Source of the DNA: Vulcanimicrobiota bacterium
GTDB taxonomy: Bacteria; Vulcanimicrobiota; Vulcanimicrobiia; Vulcanimicrobiales; Vulcanimicrobiaceae
DNA length: 5,186 nt
NCBI GenBank assembly: GCA_019233415.1
Contig: JAFAMK010000074.1
Span: 1-5,186, forward strand
Direction: 5' to 3'
This document shows positions 1 to 5,109 of this stretch, piece after piece; the first letter of the stretch is position 1; each line of letters begins with the position of its first letter. The translations under genes and the position numbers were made by a program. The notes beneath the pieces are model-generated. The model was not told where the DNA came from. It made no database searches and saw nothing but the letters and a program-made list of their open reading frames with translations.

Positions 1-39
1 GGTTCGGGTGCTATCGTCGCGCCGTACGCACTCGTCTTC

Positions 40-44
40 GGAGA
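40..44 (+). promoter_or_regulatory. Ribosome binding site of the Met/His repeat protein
   Basis: GGAGA lies 10 nt upstream of the ATG at 55. It is the only Shine-Dalgarno-like sequence in the leader and supports that start. I cannot recognise a promoter in bases 1-39. Confidence 0.5.
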
Positions 45-54
45 CAGTCATCTG

Positions 55-303
55 ATGAAGCACCTCGTTCTTGTCGCGGCCGCGCTGCTCGGCACGACGC
101 TCCCCGCGCTCGCCGTGTCCTCGCCGATGCCCGCGGCGAGCCCGCACTCCGCGATGGCCGGCCATTCCGCGATGAAGGGCCACGACGCGATGAAAGGCCA
201 CAACGCGATGGCCGGTCACTCGGCGATGAAGGGTCATGACGCGATGAAAGGCCACAACGCGATGAAGGGCCACATGGCGAAGCCGACGCCGGCACCGCAC
301 TGA
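55..303 (+). CDS. Small secreted Met/His-rich hexapeptide-repeat protein
   Basis: This 82-residue protein begins with a clear Sec signal peptide: K2, a hydrophobic stretch at about 4-16, and an ALA cleavage site ending at residue 20. After a Ser/Pro/Ala linker (21-31) come seven consecutive hexapeptides of the form [S/D/N]-A-M-[K/A]-G-H (residues 32-73), then a short K/P/A-rich tail ending in His. Met and His each recur every six residues, and there is no Cys. GGAGA at 40-44 lies 10 nt before the ATG and supports this start. The protein resembles the short exported repeat proteins annotated as 'pentapeptide MXKDX repeat protein', although its unit is six residues with GH in place of KD. Regular Met and His in an exported protein suggests binding of copper or another soft metal, but that is inference. 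It is probably monocistronic and unrelated to the catabolic locus. The gene is confident; the function is not. Confidence 0.8.
   Translation: MKHLVLVAAALLGTTLPALAVSSPMPAASPHSAMAGHSAMKGHDAMKGHNAMAGHSAMKGHDAMKGHNAMKGHMAKPTPAPH
148..273 (+). repeat. In-gene tandem repeat: seven 18-bp units, with a 54-bp higher-order period
   Basis: Seven 18-bp units encode the hexapeptides of the secreted protein. The units also group by three: 166-219 and 220-273 form two 54-bp copies (S-, D-, N-starting hexapeptides) that differ at 7 of 54 positions by my count and share an uninterrupted 27-bp identity (184-210 and 238-264). The first unit (148-165) looks like the remnant of an earlier triplet. The pattern implies expansion by duplication of a three-unit block. 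Confidence 0.9.
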
Positions 304-324
304 CCCCAGGCGCCCTACGCCCGG

Positions 325-373
325 TCGACGCGCTCAGGGTGACGGGAGGCCTCTCGTACCCTGAGTCTGTCGA
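325..373. repeat. Long near-palindromic hairpin, likely dispersed intergenic repeat
   Basis: TCGAC (325-329) pairs with GTCGA (369-373). CTCAGGGT (333-340) pairs with ACCCTGAG (358-365), separated from the first stem by a 3x3 mismatch. The intervening ACGGGAGGCCTCTCGT (342-357) is itself a palindrome with one G.T wobble; G341 is a bulge. The 49 bases therefore fold into one long stem on either strand. The right arm and its flank, CCCTGAGTCTGTCGAAGGG, match a motif I recall from intergenic regions of many high-GC genomes, usually written CCTTCGACAGGCTCAGGG. The element sits between the converging ends of the repeat-protein gene and the DUF2283 gene, where it could stop transcription from either side, but no T tract follows it on either strand. 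The structure is seen directly; its identity as a dispersed repeat is from memory. Confidence 0.65.
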
Positions 374-419
374 AGGGTTGCGTCGTCGTTCTTCAGCGCG
401 GGCTACGCGAGCCGCTTCG

Positions 420-680
420 CTATGCTACAAAGGCGCCGGCAAGGTGAGACGCAAAACCGAGTTCGTGGCCGATCGCGAAAGACCGAGCCGTTTCGATCGC
501 TGCGTCCGAAAGCGACAGCAGCTCGATTCCCAGGATGTCGCCGTGGTCGTCGTAGTCGACCCGCACCGCATCGCTCAGCCGATCCGTCTTGGCGACGTGC
601 TCGCCTGTGCGCAGACGGCGATATTCGACGTAGCCGGCACCTGCCTCGAGATCGAGCTTGACTCCAATCGGCTTCAGCAT
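420..680 (-). CDS. DUF2283 domain-containing small protein
   Basis: This 86-residue soluble protein has the DUF2283 signature. An N-terminal strand pair (I5-V7, then AGYVEYR at about 15-21) leads to a VDYDDHGDILGIELLSL segment (41-57), matching the family pattern of VDYD, a turn with D/G, then GIE. The last 30 residues are helical and Ala-rich. The function of DUF2283 is unknown; members are stand-alone small cytoplasmic proteins. I chose the ATG at 680 because the family fold starts about there. AGAGG lies 4 nt upstream and GAGGAA 10 nt upstream. An in-frame GTG at 704 would add eight residues and has a poorer ribosome site. The stop is TAG at 422-420. The gene points the same way as the upstream lacI-type gene, 107 nt away, so read-through from lacI is possible. 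I see no functional link to the catabolic operon. Confidence 0.8.
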   Translation of the reverse strand: MLKPIGVKLDLEAGAGYVEYRRLRTGEHVAKTDRLSDAVRVDYDDHGDILGIELLSLSDAAIETARSFAIGHELGFASHLAGAFVA

Positions 681-754
681 AGGGCCTCTATTCCTCGACG
701 ACACTGATGACCGTACTCCGCGAGCGATTCGTTATGACGTTGAGGAGACGACCG

Positions 755-770
755 TCGGCTGCGTAGCCGA
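755..770 (-). terminator. Small stem-loop after the lacI-type gene (possible weak terminator)
   Basis: TCGGCT and AGCCGA form a 6-bp stem around a GCGT loop, 18 nt beyond the stop codon of the repressor gene. On the minus strand the bases after the stem are not T-rich, so this is not a canonical intrinsic terminator. It may be a weak or Rho-assisted stop, or chance. Confidence 0.25.
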
Positions 771-787
771 AGTGTTCGATTCTGGCG

Positions 788-1822
788 CTACGAGGTGTGC
801 ACCTCGGCTCGGGGTGGGGCGGTGCTTTCGCGGATGATGATCTCGGCCCCGATGTGGCGGACGCGGAGTTCGTCGCTGGGCGGTTCGAGGGCCAGCGTGA
901 CGGCGAGTGCGCCGATCTCTGCGAGTGGGATGCGCACGGTCGTGAGCGTCGGGTAGGTGTCGAGCGCGGATGGGATGTCGTCGAAGCCGGCGAGCGAGAT
1001 GCTGCCCGGGACGGCGATGTTGCGTTCGCGCAGTGCGCGCAGTGCGCCGATTGCCATTGCGTCGTTGAGCGCGAAGATGCACGTCGCGCCGGTGTGCGCG
1101 TCGAGCAGCTGCGTCATCGCGGCGTAGCCGCCTTCGCGCGAGAAGTCGCCGGGGACGATTGCGTTCGCCTCGACGATAATGCCGTGCTCGGCGAGGCCGT
1201 CGGCGAAGCCGTCTAGGCGGTCGCGCGTCGTCGTCAGCAGCGGCGGGCCGCTGATCAGCGCGAAGCGGCGGTGGCCGAGCCCGACGAGCGCGCGCGCGAG
1301 CAGTCGGGCACCGCCGACGTTGTCGGGCAGGACCGCGTCGCCCGGCACGTGGTGGCGGCCGATGAAGACCGGCCGGCCGCCCGTCGCGGCGAAGGCGCGA
1401 ATCTGGTCGGCGAGCTGGTCGCTGTAGGCGCGGTCGTCGAGCCCGGAGCCGGTCAGGATCAGCGCGCCGACGCGCTGCGAGCGGAGCAGCCCGACGTAGG
1501 CGATCTCGCGCTCGGGATCGCGGTAGCTGTTGCAGACCGTCACGAGCCGGTCGTGCTCGGCCGCTGCGCGCTGAATGCCGCGCACGATCTCGGAGAAGTA
1601 GGGGTCGCTGACGTCGTGGAGGATCGCCCCGATTTGGGCCGTCCCGGCCCGGGCCAGCGCCTGGGCGTGGGCGTTCGGGACATAGTGCATGAACCGGGCC
1701 GCGGAAAGGACCGCCTCGCGGCGTCCCGGGCTGACCCCGTCGGCGTTCCCGGAGAGGACGCGCGAGGCGGTCGCGACGGAGACGCCGGCACGCTGGGCGA
1801 CGTCTCGCAGCCGGGCCGACAT
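788..1822 (-). CDS. LacI-family transcriptional repressor
   Basis: This 344-residue protein is a full-length LacI/GalR-type repressor. The N-terminal helix-turn-helix covers about residues 4-25 (RLRDVAQRAGVSVATASRVL), followed by a third helix and the hinge helix (about 49-60), whose L56 is placed to insert into the central CG step of the operator. Residues 62-344 are the periplasmic-binding-protein-like effector domain, with VSDPYFSEIVRGI (71-83) near its start and LNDAMAIGALRAL (252-264) and SLAGFDDIPSA (276-286) as family signatures. No extra C-terminal tetramerisation helix is evident, so a dimer is likely. I start at ATG 1822 because the DNA-binding domain begins right there; the same frame stays open for 152 more codons but runs antisense into the operon and has no homology. 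AGGCGAGGA just upstream is the probable ribosome site. The gene is divergent from the catabolic operon, with an operator beside each, so it probably represses both itself and the operon. The effector cannot be told from sequence. Confidence 0.95.
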   Translation of the reverse strand: MSARLRDVAQRAGVSVATASRVLSGNADGVSPGRREAVLSAARFMHYVPNAHAQALARAGTAQIGAILHDVSDPYFSEIVRGIQRAAAEHDRLVTVCNSYRDPEREIAYVGLLRSQRVGALILTGSGLDDRAYSDQLADQIRAFAATGGRPVFIGRHHVPGDAVLPDNVGGARLLARALVGLGHRRFALISGPPLLTTTRDRLDGFADGLAEHGIIVEANAIVPGDFSREGGYAAMTQLLDAHTGATCIFALNDAMAIGALRALRERNIAVPGSISLAGFDDIPSALDTYPTLTTVRIPLAEIGALAVTLALEPPSDELRVRHIGAEIIIRESTAPPRAEVHTS

Positions 1823-1833
1823 TCCTCGCCTGC

Positions 1834-1851
1834 TTTGAAAGCGCTTTCGAA
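1834..1851. promoter_or_regulatory. LacI-type operator O1 (repressor-gene side)
   Basis: TTTGAAAGCGCTTTCGAA is a palindrome with one mismatched outer pair and a perfect 12-bp core, GAAAGCGCTTTC. It fits the LacI-family operator pattern AANCGNTT with a central CG. It starts 11 nt upstream of the repressor ATG, so it lies in the 5' leader or promoter of that gene. This is the expected place for autoregulation. Confidence 0.85.
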
Positions 1852-1913
1852 TTACCTCCTTGCTAGGCGGTAGGGATCGCGCGCTGTCCTGTCGATACTT
1901 TAGGCGAGGTGCA

Positions 1914-1929
1914 TTGAAAGCGCTTTCAA
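1914..1929. promoter_or_regulatory. LacI-type operator O2 (operon side)
   Basis: TTGAAAGCGCTTTCAA is a perfect 16-bp palindrome sharing the 12-bp core of O1, with centres 79 bp apart. It ends 29 nt before the ATG of the oxidoreductase gene. A weak -10-like GATACT at 1894-1899 would put a start site about 7-10 nt ahead of O2, a standard repression geometry, but no convincing -35 box goes with it. The operator is clear; the promoter is not. Confidence 0.88.
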
Positions 1930-1949
1930 GCGCCGCCGCCGCCGAGCAC

Positions 1950-1953
1950 GGAG
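1950..1953 (+). promoter_or_regulatory. Ribosome binding site that sets the operon's first start
   Basis: GGAG lies 5 nt before ATG 1959. It favours that start over the in-frame GTG at 1953, which overlaps the site, and over the in-frame TTG at 1860, which would put operator O2 inside the coding region and add 33 residues unlike the family. Confidence 0.7.
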
Positions 1954-1958
1954 TGAAG

Positions 1959-3128
1959 ATGTCGCGTCGAACCGTCGGGATCGCCATGAACGGCGTGACC
2001 GGCCGCATGGGGATGAACCAGCACCTGATCCGCTCGATCGTCGCGCTCCGCGCGCGCGGCGGGATTCGTCTGGACGACGGGACCGTGATCTGGCCGGAGC
2101 CGGTCCTCGTCGGGCGCGACGCCGAAAAGCTCGAGCGGCTCGCGAGCGAGCACGGCATCGCGCGCTGGACGACCGACCTCGACGCGGCGATCCACGACCC
2201 GTCGTGCGAAATCTTCTTCGATGCGGCGACGACTGCCGCCCGGCCGCGGCTGCTCGAGCGTGCGATCGCGGCCGGCAAGCACGTCTACTGCGAGAAGCCG
2301 CTCGCGCCGACGCTCGACGAGGCGCTGCGGATCGCGCGGCGCGCGCGCGAAGCCGGCGTAAAGGACGGGATCGTTCACGACAAGCTCTTTCTGCCGGGAT
2401 TTCTCAAGCTGCGCCGGCTCGTCGAAAGCGGGTTCTTCGGGCGCATTCTGAGCGTGCGGGGCGAGTTCGGCTACTGGGTCTTCGAAGGCGACTGGGGCCC
2501 GGCGCCGCAGCGCCCGTCGTGGAATTACCGGATCGAGGACGGCGGCGGGATCATGGTCGACATGTTCTGCCACTGGAGCTACGTGCTTGACTATCTGATC
2601 GCGCCCGTGCGCGGCGTGTACGCGCTCGGCGCGACGCACATCCCGACGCGCGTCGACGAGCGCGGCCGCACCTACGCCGCAACCGCGGACGATGCGGCGT
2701 ACGGAATCTTCCAGCTCGAGAACGGGATCGTCGCGACGATCAATTCATCCTGGGACGTGCGCGTGAACCGCGACGAGCTGGTCGAGTTCCAGATCGACGG
2801 GACGCGCGGGAGCGCGGTCGTCGGGCTGCGCGGCTGCAAGATTCAGCCGCGTGAAATGACGCCGCGCCCGATCTGGAACCCCGACATTCCGAACCCGATC
2901 GACTTCGCGGCCGGCTGGTCCGACGTTCCCGACAACGCGACGTTCGAGAACGGCTTCCTCGTGCAATGGGAGGCGTTCTTGCGCCACGTCGTGTGCGACG
3001 AACCGTTCCCGTACGGCTTCCTCTCGGGCGCGAAGGGCGTGCAGCTTGCCGAGGCTGGGCTGCGCTCGTGGCAGGAGAAGCGCTTCGTCGAGATTCCCGC
3101 GCTGACGGCGGACGCGGTGCCGGTCTGA
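1959..3128 (+). CDS. Gfo/Idh/MocA-family NAD(P)-dependent oxidoreductase
   Basis: This 389-residue protein is a cytoplasmic sugar/cyclitol dehydrogenase of the Gfo/Idh/MocA type. The Rossmann domain opens with VGIAMNGVTGRMG (6-18), an NAD(P) loop with the variant NGVTGRMG. The family's EKP motif is at 112-114, with K113 the expected catalytic lysine. The C-terminal alpha/beta domain carries the active-site block EDGGGIMVDMFCHWSYVLDY (193-212), with D201 and H205 in the catalytic positions. The preceding WVFEGDWGPAPQRPSWNYR (173-191) appears typical of a subfamily that travels with DUF993. Known relatives oxidise a hydroxyl of a sugar, sugar acid or inositol to a ketone. The substrate here is unknown. 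The gene is first in a three-gene operon; its TGA overlaps the next ATG by one base. Operator O2 upstream indicates repression by the divergent LacI-type protein. Length and motifs look intact. Confidence 0.93.
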   Translation: MSRRTVGIAMNGVTGRMGMNQHLIRSIVALRARGGIRLDDGTVIWPEPVLVGRDAEKLERLASEHGIARWTTDLDAAIHDPSCEIFFDAATTAARPRLLERAIAAGKHVYCEKPLAPTLDEALRIARRAREAGVKDGIVHDKLFLPGFLKLRRLVESGFFGRILSVRGEFGYWVFEGDWGPAPQRPSWNYRIEDGGGIMVDMFCHWSYVLDYLIAPVRGVYALGATHIPTRVDERGRTYAATADDAAYGIFQLENGIVATINSSWDVRVNRDELVEFQIDGTRGSAVVGLRGCKIQPREMTPRPIWNPDIPNPIDFAAGWSDVPDNATFENGFLVQWEAFLRHVVCDEPFPYGFLSGAKGVQLAEAGLRSWQEKRFVEIPALTADAVPV

Positions 3129-4297
3129 TGCTCGCGACCGCGCTGCGCCTGCCGCGCGCCGACGGTACGCTCGCGCCGTACGTGCCGAGCACCGCCGCCC
3201 GCCATTCGTTCGCGCCGCAGCCGCCGCCGCGCACGCGCGTCGTGTACGCAGCGGCGCACGTCGTTGCCGACCCGCGCGCGCCGGTCGATCCAATCCTCGG
3301 CGGTGCGATCGACTGGGACGCGACGCTTGCGTACCGGCGGCACCTGTGGTCGCTCGGCTTCGCCGTCGCCGACGCGATGGACACCGCGCAGCGTGGGATG
3401 GGGCTCACCGCCGATCTCGCGCGCGAGCTGATCCGCCGCGTCGGTGCCGAGGCGCGCGCCGTCGGCGGGAACGTCGGCTTCGGCGCGGCGACCGACGCGC
3501 TCGGTCCGCTGACGCAACACGGGCTCGACGCGATCGAGCGCGCCTATGCCGAGCAGATCGCGCTGATCGAAGAGCAGGACTGCACCGCGATCGTCATGGC
3601 GTCGCGTGCGCTCGCGAAAACCGCGCGCGGCGCTGACGACTACGCGCGCGTGTACGCGGACGTGCTGGCCGGTGCGACGACGCCGGTGATTCTGCACTGG
3701 CTCGGGCCGATGTTCGATCCCCAGCTTGCCGGCTACTGGGGCAGCGACGACCTCGACGCGGCGACCGAAACGTTCGTCGCGATCGTGCGCGCGAACGTGG
3801 CGAAGATCGACGGCGTGAAGATTTCGTTGCTCGACGCGCAGCGCGAGGTCGACCTGCGCCGCCGCCTACCGGACGGCGTGCGCGTCTACACCGGCGACGA
3901 CTTCAACTACCCGGAGCTGATCGCCGGCGACGGCGCGAAGCACAGCGACGCGCTGCTCGGCATCTTCGACGCGATCGCGCCGGCCGCGCGCGCCGCGCTC
4001 GGCGCGCTCGACCACGGCGACCGTGCGCGCTACGACGCGGTCCTCGCGCCGACGGTGACGCTCTCGCGCCACCTCTTCGCTGCGCCCACCTACGCGTACA
4101 AGACCGGAATCGTCTTCCTCGCGTACCTGAACGGCTTCCAGGAGCATTTTCGGATGATCGGCGGTGCGGAGAGCTGGCGCTCGATCACGCACCTCGCGAC
4201 CGCGTTCGAACTGGCGGATGCCGCCGGGTTGATCGTGGATCAGGAGCGCGCCGCCGCGCGGGCCGCGCGGGTCTTCGCGACCGCCGGCATCGTCTGA
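3128..4297 (+). CDS. DUF993 family protein (dihydrodipicolinate synthase/aldolase-like)
   Basis: This 389-residue protein matches DUF993 along its length as I recall the family. Blocks seen are RVVYAAAHVVADP (37-49), IDWDATLAYRRHLWSLGF (61-78), ADAMDTAQRGMGL (81-93), IVMASRALA (155-163), PVILHWLGPMFDP (186-198) with AGYWGS (201-206), DGVKISLLDA (228-237), VRVYTGDDFNYPELI (251-265), and SDALLGIFDAIAPAA (273-287). The family is grouped with TIM-barrel DHDPS-like Schiff-base lyases. By analogy K231 is the candidate Schiff-base lysine, but no activity is established that I know of. The start at ATG 3128 overlaps the upstream TGA by one base (TGATG) and has only a weak ribosome site, implying translational coupling; the frame is open for 54 codons further upstream, but that part only shadows the previous gene. 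Between a dehydrogenase and an isomerase-like protein, retro-aldol cleavage of a keto-sugar intermediate is the best functional guess. Confidence 0.9.
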   Translation: MLATALRLPRADGTLAPYVPSTAARHSFAPQPPPRTRVVYAAAHVVADPRAPVDPILGGAIDWDATLAYRRHLWSLGFAVADAMDTAQRGMGLTADLARELIRRVGAEARAVGGNVGFGAATDALGPLTQHGLDAIERAYAEQIALIEEQDCTAIVMASRALAKTARGADDYARVYADVLAGATTPVILHWLGPMFDPQLAGYWGSDDLDAATETFVAIVRANVAKIDGVKISLLDAQREVDLRRRLPDGVRVYTGDDFNYPELIAGDGAKHSDALLGIFDAIAPAARAALGALDHGDRARYDAVLAPTVTLSRHLFAAPTYAYKTGIVFLAYLNGFQEHFRMIGGAESWRSITHLATAFELADAAGLIVDQERAAARAARVFATAGIV

Positions 4298-5109
4298 TGG
4301 AGCGCGCGCGCCTCTCGCTGAACCAGTACACCGTCAAGCCGTGGTCGCTCGAACGCGCGGTCGCCGCGTGCGTCGAACGCGAGATTCCGTCGATCGCGGT
4401 CTGGCGCGACAAGCTTGCCGACGTCGGACTCGCGCGCGCGGTCGCGCTCGTGCGCGACGCGGGGCTGCGCGTCTCCAGCGTCTGCCGGGGCGGGTTCTTT
4501 CCGTCCGCGGGCGCGGCCGAGCGCGCGCAGCGCATCGACGACACGCGCCGCGCGATCGACGAAGCTGCCGCGCTCGGCGCGCCGACGCTCGTGCTCGTGT
4601 GCGGCCCCGCGGGGGGGCAGTCGCTCACCGACGCGCGCGCGCAAGTCGCCGACGGCATCGCCGCGCTCGCCGGCGAAGCCGCCGCGGCGCACGTGCGCCT
4701 CGGCATCGAACCGCTCCACCCGATGATGATCGCGGAGCGTTCGGTGATCGCAAGCCTGCGCGAGGCGAACGACCTCGTGCAGACGATCGGTTCGCCGGCG
4801 GTCGGCGTCGTCGCGGACGTCTATCACATCTTCTGGGACGCGCACGTCGACGCAGAGATCGCGCGCGCTGGCGTATCGATCGCGGGCTTCCATCTCTCCG
4901 ACTGGACGACGCCGCGCGACGACGTGACGGCGGACCGCGCGATGATCGGTACGGGCTGCATCGAGCTGTCCGCACTCGCGGCGTCGGTCGCCGCGGCCGG
5001 CTACCACGACGACGTCGAGATCGAGATTCTCAACGCCGAGGCTTGGGCGAACGCCGACCTGGACGCCTGGCTCGACAACGCGGTCGAACGTTATCTCGCC
5101 GTAGTCTGA
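4297..5109 (+). CDS. Xylose-isomerase-like TIM-barrel sugar phosphate isomerase/epimerase family protein
   Basis: This 270-residue protein is a single TIM-barrel domain of the AP-endonuclease-2/xylose-isomerase-like superfamily. That group includes hydroxypyruvate isomerase, sugar and ketose 3-epimerases, and inosose dehydratase IolE. The four expected divalent-metal ligands are visible: E138 in LGIEPLHP, D174 in VVADVYHIF, H199 in GFHLSDW, and E241 or E243 in DVEIEIL. H177 is a likely extra active-site residue. The start at ATG 4297 overlaps the previous TGA by one base and lacks a Shine-Dalgarno sequence, so it depends on coupled translation. It is the last gene of the operon. It probably isomerises, epimerises or dehydrates the keto-sugar made by the oxidoreductase before or after the DUF993 step; which reaction cannot be told. 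A run of seven G (4611-4617) encodes part of AGG at 105-107 and keeps the frame. Confidence 0.9.
   Translation: MERARLSLNQYTVKPWSLERAVAACVEREIPSIAVWRDKLADVGLARAVALVRDAGLRVSSVCRGGFFPSAGAAERAQRIDDTRRAIDEAAALGAPTLVLVCGPAGGQSLTDARAQVADGIAALAGEAAAAHVRLGIEPLHPMMIAERSVIASLREANDLVQTIGSPAVGVVADVYHIFWDAHVDAEIARAGVSIAGFHLSDWTTPRDDVTADRAMIGTGCIELSALAASVAAAGYHDDVEIEILNAEAWANADLDAWLDNAVERYLAVV

Noticed and set aside
339..707. Plus-strand open frame over the DUF2283 gene
   Set aside because: It starts inside the hairpin repeat, lacks a ribosome site and any recognisable motif; the opposite strand encodes the DUF2283 signature.
791..806. CGAGGTG/CACCTCG hairpin at the end of the repressor gene
   Set aside because: The 7-bp stem is within the last coding triplets with almost no loop and no T tract, so a terminator role is not supported.
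1860..1902. Sigma-70 promoters in the divergent region
   Set aside because: GATACT (1894-1899, +) and TAAAGT (1902-1897, -) match a -10 box only partly, and neither has a -35 box at proper spacing, so I do not call them as features.
1860..1958. TTG start for the oxidoreductase adding 33 residues
   Set aside because: It would translate across operator O2, the added residues do not fit the family, and GGAG at 1950-1953 points to ATG 1959.
1823..2278. N-terminal extension of the repressor frame by 152 codons
   Set aside because: It runs antisense through the oxidoreductase gene and both operators, has Ser/Arg-rich shadow composition, and the helix-turn-helix of LacI proteins starts at the ATG at 1822.
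2966..3127. Upstream extension of the DUF993 frame
   Set aside because: It overlaps the end of the oxidoreductase gene in another frame and is Arg-rich; the TGATG overlap at 3126-3130 gives the natural start, and DUF993 similarity begins after it.
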